Shown: positions 1 to 7,422 of the stretch, one piece after another
Layout of the letters: each line of letters begins with the position of its first letter
Position numbering within the stretch: position 1 is the first letter of the stretch
NCBI RefSeq assembly: GCF_028688795.1
Contig: NZ_JAQTXM010000036.1
Span: 1 to 44,159, forward strand
Reading direction: 5' to 3'
Source of the DNA: Rhodoferax sp.
GTDB taxonomy: Bacteria; Pseudomonadota; Gammaproteobacteria; Burkholderiales; Burkholderiaceae_C
DNA length: 44,159 nucleotides
Program-made: the position numbers and the translations under genes
The notes under the pieces: model-generated
What the model was told of the DNA's origin: nothing
Databases searched by the model: none
The model's input: only the letters and a program-made list of their open reading frames with translations

Positions 1-19
1 GAAGAGCCTGTAATTATGT

Positions 20-49
20 AAAGGGCAAAGACATCCTGTTTTGCCCTTT
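20..49. terminator. Perfect 10-bp inverted repeat, possible terminator remnant
   Basis: AAAGGGCAAA at 20-29 is exactly complementary to TTTGCCCTTT at 40-49 with a 10-nt loop. Neither strand has a clean T-run straight after the stem, so intrinsic termination is possible but not shown. It may close a transcript entering from the left of the window. Confidence 0.35.
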
Positions 50-129
50 GCAAACGAGACCGCCAACCCAATGAACCCCAACTGTTGATAACTGGGAACT
101 GTGCATAAGGGGTGTAACCTCGCCACCAA

Positions 130-263
130 GCCCAAACCCTGAACGATTCCTGCGGGTCTAGTTTTGATGATGGTGGGTGCGCCGAACAGTTTTCCAGGTC
201 ACCGTAGCCCAGGTGGTTGCCCGTCTCTGCGTTCAGGGCGCGCTCAATGCAGGCTTCTTTGAA
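130..263 (-). pseudogene. Probable IS256-family transposase remnant
   Basis: Read on the minus strand, codons from 263 down to 204 give FKEACIERALNAETGNHLGY, which resembles the conserved N-terminal stretch of IS256-type (mutator) transposases, where an ERALxAE segment is followed by HLGY. The frame stays open for about 40 further codons but the expected later motifs (the GNSRNG-type stretch and the DDE residues) are absent, and no terminal inverted repeats were recognised. If real, it is a short scrap of an old insertion. The match rests on about 20 residues judged by eye, so it could be chance. The rest of 1-243 shows no coding signal I can support. Confidence 0.35.
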
Positions 264-390
264 ATTCTGAAAGCAGGGTCGCCAATTCACAGTTCTGGGT
301 TGTTCGACCAATGAGAAAAGTGAGCATGCCGGCTATTTGGTCTGGTGCAAGAGTCCAATGATCATCAAGCAGTCGCAGTATTTGCGGCAT
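244..390 (-). CDS. Doubtful 48-aa hypothetical ORF
   Basis: A minus-strand ATG at 390 preceded closely by AGGTGAA opens 48 codons ending in TGA at 244-246. The product begins MPQILRLLDDHWTLAPDQ and has a hydrophobic middle. I recognise no family. Its last codons overlap, in another frame, the transposase-like segment, so it may be a gene fragment truncated by that insertion or simply noise. It is listed because nothing better explains 244-425. Confidence 0.2.
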   Translation of the reverse strand: MPQILRLLDDHWTLAPDQIAGMLTFLIGRTTQNCELATLLSEFQRSLH

Positions 391-442
391 TTCACCTGCG
401 AGTGTGCTTGAGTGGGTGAGTAAGATGGTTATAAGATTTTTT

Positions 443-479
443 GGCCTATAGCCCTTATTTTATATGCGTAACACGCTAT
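443..479 (-). repeat. Interspersed ~36-bp repeat, copy 1
   Basis: On the minus strand this reads ATAGCGTGTTACGC, an A/T-rich middle, then AAGGGCTATAGGCC. It is the most diverged of six copies of one family in the window. It sits just downstream of the GGDEF/EAL gene, which ends at 526. The right arm is a near-perfect palindrome (GGGCTATAGGCC), so the transcript could fold there. Confidence 0.75.
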
Positions 480-525
480 GTTTAACATGGCAAATTGGCT
501 TGACGGCCGAAACCACTGCAAGCTG

Positions 526-3186
526 TCAAACCCGTTTGGCAAACGCCTCAAACGCCGCCAGCGGCAGCGGTTTGCTGAACAAATAGCCCTGGTACGCATG
601 GCAGCCCAGGTGGGCCAGAAAATCAGCCTGCGCCTGCAACTCAACGCCTTCCGCGATCACTGAGAGCCCGGTGCTCTCGGCCAGTGCAATCACCATCCTG
701 GCAATGGCCGCATCGTTGGTGTCTGTGACGATGTTTCTGACAAACCCCTGGTCAATCTTGAGCTGGTCCAGCGGCAAGCGTTTCAAATAGGTCAGCGACG
801 AGTAGCCGGTGCCAAAGTCATCCAGCGAGAAGCCCACACCAGTTCCCTTGAGTGTGCCCATCTTGGCGATGATGCCCTCCACATCGTCTACCAGCATGCT
901 CTCGGTCAACTCCAGCTTGAGCAGTTTGGGCCTAGCACGGGTGCGTGCCAAGGTGGCCAACACCGTGTCGACAAAATCGGCCTGGCGGAACTGACGCGCG
1001 CTCACATTGACGGCGATGGTCAGGTGCGCCAGCGCCGGCTGACTGGCCCACGCTGCCAATTGCGCGCAAGCGGTTTCCAGCACCCATTGGCCAATCGGCA
1101 AAATCAGGCCGCTCGCCTCAGCCAGGGGAATGAACGCCGCCGGTGACACCATGCCGCGCTGCGGATGCTGCCAGCGCACCAGAGCTTCCACTCCAGTGAC
1201 GCGCCCGCTGCCCACCACCTGCGCCTGGTAGTGCAGCAAAAACTGCTGCTTGGCCACAGCTTCGCGCAAGTCGGCTTCCAGCGCCGCATGGGCCGACACC
1301 TCGGCCTGCATTTGCGCATCAAAAAAGCGCAGCGTATTGCGCCCCACAGCTTTGGCCTGGAACATGGCCAGCTCGGCGCGCTTGAGCGGCTCCTCGCTGC
1401 TTTCCGGCAAGGTGTCACCAAACAAAGTGACCCCAATGCTGGCTGTGCTGTGGTGCGCACCGTTGTCCAGCGGGTAGCTTTGCCCGAGTGTGGCCAGTAT
1501 TTTTTCGCCCACCGCCTCGACCTGGGTGGCGGCATCCAGCGCGTTTTCGCTCAGGTCTTCAAGCATCACCACAAATTCATCGCTGCCCAGGCGGGCCACG
1601 CTGTCGCCTTCGCGCACACATGATTTCAGGCGCTGGGCAACCTGCACCAGCAGCGCGTCGCCCTGGTGGTGACCCAGAGTGTCATTGAGCGTTTTGAAGT
1701 TGTCCAGGTCGACAAAGAGCAAGGCGCTTTTGCGCGTGTGGTGAATGCTGGCGGTGAGCGCCTGAGCCAGCCGGTCCATCAGCAGGCGGCGGTTAGGCAG
1801 GTGGGTCAACGGGTCGTAGAACGCCAGATTGTCAATTTCAGAGGCTGCAAGGGCTTGTGCTTGCTGGGCTTGTTTGCGCTCGGTGATGTCATGAATGGAG
1901 ACATGTATGGCGGGCTCGCCCTCGTAGACAACCGAGGTGCCCTGAACGATGACATCGATGCTTGTGCCATCCAGTTTGAGGAATCTGGATTCCGTCGAAG
2001 GTGCTTGTGGTGCACCGTCAACGATATTTTTCATGCGTGCCGCTTGGTAGGCCTGTTCGTCTGGGTGAATCAGTTGCTGCGTTGTTTTGCGCAACAAGGC
2101 CTGCGCGTTGCTGGCCCCAAACAACTTGATGGCAGCCGGATTGCCGTAAAGAATTTTGCCCCGGCGGTGCACCAGAACCGCTTCTGGCGTCCATTCAATC
2201 AAGGTACGGTATTTGTCTTCGCTGGCCTGTAACTCCCGCACCGTTCGCAGCCGCGCTGCCTCCTGCTGCTTCATTTTGACGGCTGCACCCGCCAACAGCA
2301 GCGCCGCTGCGGCCAACAGCAAACCGTGGCGCCAGGCACCGTATTGCCATGGGCTCAGCACAGACGCAAGCGATAAGCCGTACGACACCACCACCGGGAA
2401 GTCGTTCAAGGCACGGTAGCTGTAGATGCGCTCAATGCCATCGCGGTCGACAACCTGGCGCACCGTTCCAGTGGGCCAGCTTGGCATGTGCTGGCGAAAC
2501 ATGGCCGTGTCAGACCAGTTTTTGCCGATGACCGAATCAGCCATAGGCGAGGTGACCACGGCCCAGCCTGAAGACAGGAAGAGCGTGACAAAACCGTCTG
2601 CTCCCCGCTCGATCGAGTCGTAAAAGGTCTGGAAATACGTTGCCCTAACCATGGCCACCACGATGCCAGAAAATGCCCCGCCCGTGCCACCCAGGCGGCA
2701 GCTGACAGGCAGCAGCCACTGTCCATTGGCGGTCTTGATCGGTCTGCCAAACACCAGCTCCCGGTCGGCGCCGCGAATATGCGGCGCGAAGTAGTCAAGC
2801 GTCGTGTCTGGCCCATTCCCGGCGTCTGGCTCAGCCATGGTGGACAGCACCACGGTGCCGGTGTGGTCAAGCACCAGAAAATTTTGAATCAGTTGGTCGT
2901 CAGGCAACAGCCTGGTCAATTGCTGGCGCGCTAGTGGCACATCCAGCTTGCCCGTGTCCAGTAAGCGCTGCAGGGCAATATCGGCTTGGGTAAGACGACC
3001 GCCCACCCGTCGCAGGGTCTGGCGGGCATGCTCCTCCAACACCCGTGAAAAATTCTCGGTTTGCACGTTTGCGCGCTCAATCGTCACGGCACGCGCGCCA
3101 AGCACCAGATTGGCTGAGTAGGCAACCATGAGCAAAACGCTGAGAACCGCCACCAGCGCAGGGGTAAAACGAAGAGACAGCCTCAT
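526..3186 (-). CDS. Membrane Cache-PAS-GGDEF-EAL cyclic-di-GMP protein
   Basis: An 886-residue protein predicted to make and/or degrade cyclic di-GMP in response to a periplasmic signal. Helices at about 9-30 and 287-304 flank a periplasmic Cache-like domain; a PAS domain follows (about 322-440), then GGDEF (455-615) and EAL (635-880). The cyclase signature is GSDEF (534-538) rather than GGDEF, with an RxxD inhibitory-site motif (REGD, 525-528) at the usual distance before it. The phosphodiesterase half looks intact: EAL at 667-669, LTES, DDFGTGYSSL and AEGVE are all present. It starts 7 bp after the stop of the keto-acid decarboxylase gene, suggesting co-transcription. Family assignment is firm; which activity dominates is not readable from sequence. 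Confidence 0.93.
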   Translation of the reverse strand: MRLSLRFTPALVAVLSVLLMVAYSANLVLGARAVTIERANVQTENFSRVLEEHARQTLRRVGGRLTQADIALQRLLDTGKLDVPLARQQLTRLLPDDQLIQNFLVLDHTGTVVLSTMAEPDAGNGPDTTLDYFAPHIRGADRELVFGRPIKTANGQWLLPVSCRLGGTGGAFSGIVVAMVRATYFQTFYDSIERGADGFVTLFLSSGWAVVTSPMADSVIGKNWSDTAMFRQHMPSWPTGTVRQVVDRDGIERIYSYRALNDFPVVVSYGLSLASVLSPWQYGAWRHGLLLAAAALLLAGAAVKMKQQEAARLRTVRELQASEDKYRTLIEWTPEAVLVHRRGKILYGNPAAIKLFGASNAQALLRKTTQQLIHPDEQAYQAARMKNIVDGAPQAPSTESRFLKLDGTSIDVIVQGTSVVYEGEPAIHVSIHDITERKQAQQAQALAASEIDNLAFYDPLTHLPNRRLLMDRLAQALTASIHHTRKSALLFVDLDNFKTLNDTLGHHQGDALLVQVAQRLKSCVREGDSVARLGSDEFVVMLEDLSENALDAATQVEAVGEKILATLGQSYPLDNGAHHSTASIGVTLFGDTLPESSEEPLKRAELAMFQAKAVGRNTLRFFDAQMQAEVSAHAALEADLREAVAKQQFLLHYQAQVVGSGRVTGVEALVRWQHPQRGMVSPAAFIPLAEASGLILPIGQWVLETACAQLAAWASQPALAHLTIAVNVSARQFRQADFVDTVLATLARTRARPKLLKLELTESMLVDDVEGIIAKMGTLKGTGVGFSLDDFGTGYSSLTYLKRLPLDQLKIDQGFVRNIVTDTNDAAIARMVIALAESTGLSVIAEGVELQAQADFLAHLGCHAYQGYLFSKPLPLAAFEAFAKRV

Positions 3187-3193
3187 GCGATTT

Positions 3194-4816
3194 TCACTTG
3201 GCCGCGTTCAGCCTCTTCACGCCCGCCACAAAGCGTGCCAGCGTGTCAGACAGCACGCCGCGTGGAATGGTGATCTCAATCAGCTGAAACTTGCCGCGCG
3301 TCGCCACGGCGTTGTCCAGCGCGGCTTTCAGTTCAGCCCGTGTGCCCACGCGCACCCCGTCGCCGCCCATGCCGCTGGCCATTTCGGCAAAACCCCAGTG
3401 GTCCAGGTTGTTGAAGGACGATTCGGGCTGGAACGTGCGCAGCATTTCCCAGCTGGCGTTGTTGAACACCAGCACGATCGGGTCCCAGCCGTAGCGGCGG
3501 CAGTTGCCCAGCTCCCAGCCAGTCATCTGAAACGCGCCGTCGCCTACCAGAATCAACGGGCGCTCACCCGTGGCGGCCTGCAGGCCCAGCCCGGCGGGCA
3601 CGCCAAAACCCATGGTGGCGTAGTAGCCGGGGGCGACCAACGCGGTGTGTTTGATTTCCATCGCGGTGAACAGGCAGTCGCCCATATCAGAGGCAATCGG
3701 CATCTTGCTGTGTTTGGCCATCAGGTCATTCACCGCCGTGGCAATGTCAGTGGGGGTGATGCTTTGGCCATCGTCTGGCAAACCCACCGGGAATAGCTGG
3801 GGCGTGACACTGAACGCCTTGTCCGGCCCCGGCACACGTTCCAGCATGCGGTTCACCACGGCGGCCAAAGGCAGCTTTGAGTAGGTGTGGTAGCCAATGT
3901 TGACCTGCCCATTGAGCGCCTGAATGGTCTTGCGCATGTCGATCTTGGTTTCGGACACGGCGAAGTTCGTATCGCAAATGATCTCACCCAGCAGAAACAG
4001 GCTGTCCGAGCTTTCCACCAGCTGGGTCACTTCCGGGAACCCGGCCACACCCATGTAGGTGCCCACCAGCGGTGCGTCTTGTTCAGACAGCAGGCCGCGC
4101 CCCATGAAACTTGTCACCACTGGCAGTCCCAGGCGGCGCGACAAGGTGGCCACTTTGTCTTCCAGGCCATAACGGCGCACTTCCACGCCCACCATCAGCA
4201 CCGGAGACTTGGCTTGCGCCAGCCGTTCCAGAATCTCGTCCACACAGGCATCCAGCGCGTCCGGGTCAACTTTTTGTGCGGCTTCAGGCACCACCTCGGC
4301 ACAGGGTTCAGCCACCATGTCGCGTGGAATCTCGATGTACACCGGCTCAGAGTGGCGCAGGCAGCTGGCCAGCACCCGCGCAATGTCGGCCGGGGCGCGC
4401 TCGGCATCGTCCAAGCGCACCTGGTCGCAGGTGATTTCCTTGAAGATTTGAAACTGGCTGTCGAGCGTTTTGGCCTGGTGGTGCAGCAGCAGCCCGGAGC
4501 GCGACTCGTTTTTTCCCGGCCCGCCCGACAGCACCACCAGCGGCGATTTTTCAGCAAACGCCGCCGCCACCGAATTGATCATGTTCAGCGCGCCCGCGCC
4601 GTAAGTGACGGCAGCCACGCCCAGGCTGCCATTGATGCGGGCTGCTGCATCGGCCGCAAACCCGACGCCGGGTTCGTGGCTCAAGGTGTAGAGCGGCAAA
4701 ATTTGCGACTCTTCAATGATGCGAAAGTAGGGCAGGGCAAAGTCGCCAGGGATGCCAAAAATCTGCTGTGCACCGTGCTTTTTGAGCGCGTGCAGCAGTT
4801 GTTCGGTGAGATTCAT
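3194..4816 (-). CDS. TPP-dependent 2-keto acid decarboxylase (indolepyruvate/phenylpyruvate type)
   Basis: A 540-residue thiamine-diphosphate enzyme of the pyruvate/indolepyruvate/phenylpyruvate decarboxylase family, expected to convert an aromatic or branched 2-keto acid to the aldehyde and CO2. Visible features are the cofactor-activating Glu48 (SHEPG), the HH pair at 112-113 typical of decarboxylases rather than acetolactate synthases, and the GDG...NN thiamine-diphosphate motif in the C-terminal third. The start at 4816 is preferred over an ATG 39 bp upstream because GGAG lies about 9 nt before it and the conserved N-terminus begins there. An aromatic substrate (Ehrlich pathway or indole-3-acetate synthesis) is the likeliest role; acetolactate synthase is less likely because of the HH pair and the absence of a small-subunit gene. 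Confidence 0.85.
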   Translation of the reverse strand: MNLTEQLLHALKKHGAQQIFGIPGDFALPYFRIIEESQILPLYTLSHEPGVGFAADAAARINGSLGVAAVTYGAGALNMINSVAAAFAEKSPLVVLSGGPGKNESRSGLLLHHQAKTLDSQFQIFKEITCDQVRLDDAERAPADIARVLASCLRHSEPVYIEIPRDMVAEPCAEVVPEAAQKVDPDALDACVDEILERLAQAKSPVLMVGVEVRRYGLEDKVATLSRRLGLPVVTSFMGRGLLSEQDAPLVGTYMGVAGFPEVTQLVESSDSLFLLGEIICDTNFAVSETKIDMRKTIQALNGQVNIGYHTYSKLPLAAVVNRMLERVPGPDKAFSVTPQLFPVGLPDDGQSITPTDIATAVNDLMAKHSKMPIASDMGDCLFTAMEIKHTALVAPGYYATMGFGVPAGLGLQAATGERPLILVGDGAFQMTGWELGNCRRYGWDPIVLVFNNASWEMLRTFQPESSFNNLDHWGFAEMASGMGGDGVRVGTRAELKAALDNAVATRGKFQLIEITIPRGVLSDTLARFVAGVKRLNAAK

Positions 4817-4946
4817 GTGGAATGTCTCCAGGGTTTTAGGTTCGCGGATTATCACTGCCGACGCCGCCTTGCATCCGGTGCATGTCAGGGTTTTGGCGTG
4901 CCCAAGCCGTTACCATCACGGCTTATTTTCAAAGGAATTTTTAAAA

Positions 4947-5795
4947 ATGGTCATCACAACAGTAGGCATCATTGGCGCGGGCACCATGGGCAACGGCATT
5001 GCGCAGGCGTGTGCGGTTTCTGGCTTGAATGTGGTCATGGTCGACATTTCTGACGCGGCCGTGGCCAAAGGCATTGCCACAGTTTCTGGCAGCCTGGACC
5101 GGTTGGTGAAAAAGGAAAAAATCACGGCCGACGACAAGACCGCCGCACTGGCCCGCATCAAGGGCAGCACGCACTATGGTGACCTCACCAGTGCCCAGTT
5201 GGTGATCGAAGCCGCTACAGAAAACTATGACCTCAAGGTCAAAATCGTCAAGCAGCTCGACGAAATGTTGCCCCCAAATGTGATCGTGGCGTCTAACACC
5301 TCCTCCATTTCCATCACCAAGCTGGCCGCTGTGACGCAGCGCGCCGACCGTTTCATTGGCATGCACTTCTTCAACCCGGTGCCGATGATGGCGCTGGTGG
5401 AGATCATTCGTGGCCTGCAAACCAGCGACGCCACCCACGCTGCCGTGCATGCCATGGCCACGACGCTGGGTAAAACCCCAATCACGGTAAAGAATTCCCC
5501 CGGTTTTGTGGTGAACCGCATCCTGGTGCCAATGATCAATGAGGCGTTTTTTGTGTTGGCCGAAGGCTTGGCCACGGCTGAAGACATTGACGCAGGCATG
5601 AAATTGGGCTGCAACCAGCCGATTGGCCCACTGGCGCTGGCCGACATGGTGGGGCTCGATGTGTGTCTGGCGGTGATGGATGTGTACTTGAGTGAATTTG
5701 GTGACAGCAAATACCGCGCCTGCCCCTTACTGAAAGAAATGGTAGCTGCTGGCCGCTTGGGTCGCAAAACCGGGCAGGGCGTCTACAGCTACTAA
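4947..5795 (+). CDS. hbd: 3-hydroxybutyryl-CoA dehydrogenase
   Basis: A 282-residue NAD-dependent short-chain 3-hydroxyacyl-CoA dehydrogenase (Hbd/PaaH type) that interconverts acetoacetyl-CoA and 3-hydroxybutyryl-CoA in beta-oxidation, butyrate or polyhydroxybutyrate-linked metabolism. The Rossmann motif GAGTMG is at 10-15, the catalytic pair appears as SNTSS and MHFFNPVP, and the NSPGFVVNRI and MINEAF segments complete the family signature. The length matches stand-alone members; there is no crotonase fusion. The start is supported by AAGGA at 4932-4936; the frame is open further upstream, but that part lacks family similarity and lies opposite the divergent decarboxylase gene. Repeat copy 2 follows directly. 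Confidence 0.93.
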   Translation: MVITTVGIIGAGTMGNGIAQACAVSGLNVVMVDISDAAVAKGIATVSGSLDRLVKKEKITADDKTAALARIKGSTHYGDLTSAQLVIEAATENYDLKVKIVKQLDEMLPPNVIVASNTSSISITKLAAVTQRADRFIGMHFFNPVPMMALVEIIRGLQTSDATHAAVHAMATTLGKTPITVKNSPGFVVNRILVPMINEAFFVLAEGLATAEDIDAGMKLGCNQPIGPLALADMVGLDVCLAVMDVYLSEFGDSKYRACPLLKEMVAAGRLGRKTGQGVYSY

Positions 5796-5799
5796 AAAT

Positions 5800-5835
5800 A
5801 TAGCTGCTTGCGCTTATTTAATAAGGGCTAGAGCC
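5800..5835 (+). repeat. Interspersed ~36-bp repeat, copy 2
   Basis: ATAGCTGCTTGCGC, then TTATTTAATA, then AGGGCTAGAGCC, starting 5 bp after the hbd stop codon. It matches the copy inside the outer-membrane-factor gene at 31 of 36 positions by eye. The flanking bases are A/T-rich. The rest of the 157-bp gap up to the acetyltransferase gene shows no other feature I can name. Confidence 0.85.
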
Positions 5836-5952
5836 TATTTTTATATATAAAAATGCAAATTGCGTGTTGGCGCCGAAGGGTGCTGGCACCGTACTGCGAC
5901 AATGCGTCTCCTTTTTTTGATTGACCACCGGGCATGTCCCCGGCCTTGATTC

Positions 5953-6483
5953 ATGTTCGACATTTCCACGTTAGAAGTTCGCCGCGCTGTTGAGCGCGAT
6001 GCCAAAGCCATTGCCCAGATTCAGGCCAGTGCCAGCCAGAGTGCCTTCAAGGCGCAGTTTCCAGGCGAGGCCATGCCTGAATTTGACAGCCTGAAAAAGA
6101 GCCAGGCCTACTGGCGCGAAGCCATTGAGTTCAGCGACCCGCAGGTATTTGTGGCCACGATCGGGGAAGACGTGGTGGGTTTTGTTGGTTATGACCGCTC
6201 ACGCGACCCCAAAACCCCCGCCACCATGGGTGAAATCTGGGCGCTGTTTGCTCTGCCTAGCCATTGGGGCCAGGGCGTTGGGCTGGCGCTGTGGGATGCC
6301 GCACGCGACGGCTTGGCCGAAGAAGGTTGCACAAAAGTCACTGCCTGGGTGCCGCTGGGTTACGAGCGCGCCTTGCGCTTTTTTGACATGGCCGGTTTCA
6401 AGCGTGAAATGACCAGCATCAAAACCGTGTTGGTGGGTTTGACACGCATTGAAGAAATCCGCTTCAAGCGCGACCTGACGTAA
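5953..6483 (+). CDS. GNAT family N-acetyltransferase
   Basis: A 176-residue acetyl-CoA-dependent acyltransferase of the GNAT superfamily; the substrate cannot be told. The core fold is visible: the beta-4 strand GEIWALFALP followed by the acetyl-CoA pyrophosphate loop HWGQGVG at 104-110, then ALRFFDMAGF as the usual C-terminal motif. No clear Shine-Dalgarno sequence precedes the ATG, but no better in-frame start exists. The gene is followed after 6 bp by the DUF808 gene, so the two are probably one transcript. Whether the acetyltransferase acts on a small molecule, antibiotic or protein is open. Confidence 0.85.
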   Translation: MFDISTLEVRRAVERDAKAIAQIQASASQSAFKAQFPGEAMPEFDSLKKSQAYWREAIEFSDPQVFVATIGEDVVGFVGYDRSRDPKTPATMGEIWALFALPSHWGQGVGLALWDAARDGLAEEGCTKVTAWVPLGYERALRFFDMAGFKREMTSIKTVLVGLTRIEEIRFKRDLT

Positions 6484-6489
6484 CTACTC

Positions 6490-7413
6490 ATGGCTGGTAG
6501 CCTGCTTTTATTGCTGGACGACATTGCCACGGTGCTTGACGACGTGGCAATGCTCACTAAAGTCGCGGCCAAAAAGACCGCAGGCGTGCTGGGCGACGAT
6601 CTGGCACTAAACGCGCAACAGGTGGCTGGTGTCAAGGCTGACCGCGAGCTGCCGGTGGTGTGGGCCGTGTTCAAAGGCTCCATGATCAACAAAGCCATTC
6701 TGGTGCCGGGAGCCTTGGTACTCAGCGCTGTGGCCCCGTGGTCCATCACACCACTGCTGATGGCGGGCGGCCTGTTTTTGTGTTTTGAAGGCTTCGAGAA
6801 AGTGGCCCACAAGCTGCTGCATCGCCCTGAGGACGTGGCGGCCGAGCATGACAAGCTGGTGCAGGCCTTGAGCGACGATTCGGTGGACCTGGTGGCGCTG
6901 GAGAAAGACAAGATCAAAGGCGCCGTGCGCACCGATTTCATCTTGTCGACAGAGATCATCGTCATCACGCTGGGCACGGTGGCGGCTAGCCCGTTTGTGA
7001 CCCAATTGACCGTGTTGGCCGGTGTGGCCGTGCTGATGACGGTGGGGGTTTACGGTTTGGTGGCCGGCATTGTCAAGATTGACGACCTGGGGCTGTACCT
7101 GAGCCAGCGCAAAACCCGTGTGTTGCAGAACTTGCAGCAAGCGCTGGGGCGTGGTTTGGTGCTGACGGCACCCCTGCTGATGAAAGCCCTGACCGTGGTT
7201 GGCACGCTGGCCATGTTTTTGGTTGGCGGCGGCATTTTGGCGCATGGCTGGCACGCGGTTGGCGATGGTATTGAGCAGATCAGCGCGACCGCAGGCAGCT
7301 TGGCTCAGCCCTTGGTCGGTTTGGGCTTGAACACGCTGGTAGGTGTGGCAGCGGGTGCTGCGGCGCTGTTGGCAATGACCCTGTTGGGTCGGCTCAAAAC
7401 CCGATTTTTTTAG
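6490..7413 (+). CDS. yedI: DUF808 inner-membrane protein, YedI family
   Basis: A 307-residue multi-pass membrane protein of the DUF808/YedI family, whose biochemical function is not established. The N-terminus MAGSLLLLLDDIATVLDDVA and the segment LCFEGFEKVAHKLLH are characteristic of the family. Hydrophobic stretches suggest five or six membrane segments (around 73-102, 160-200, 230-260 and 275-302). It begins 6 bp after the acetyltransferase stop, indicating co-transcription, and ends 9 bp from the stop of the convergent emrB gene, leaving almost no room for a terminator. Family assignment is firm; function is unknown. Confidence 0.88.
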   Translation: MAGSLLLLLDDIATVLDDVAMLTKVAAKKTAGVLGDDLALNAQQVAGVKADRELPVVWAVFKGSMINKAILVPGALVLSAVAPWSITPLLMAGGLFLCFEGFEKVAHKLLHRPEDVAAEHDKLVQALSDDSVDLVALEKDKIKGAVRTDFILSTEIIVITLGTVAASPFVTQLTVLAGVAVLMTVGVYGLVAGIVKIDDLGLYLSQRKTRVLQNLQQALGRGLVLTAPLLMKALTVVGTLAMFLVGGGILAHGWHAVGDGIEQISATAGSLAQPLVGLGLNTLVGVAAGAAALLAMTLLGRLKTRFF

Positions 7414-7422
7414 CGTTCGAGT

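Noticed and set aside
3887..5053. 388-codon plus-strand ORF opposite the keto-acid decarboxylase
   Set aside because: It is a His/Gln/Arg-rich shadow that also runs into hbd; it has no domain and no plausible ribosome-binding site.
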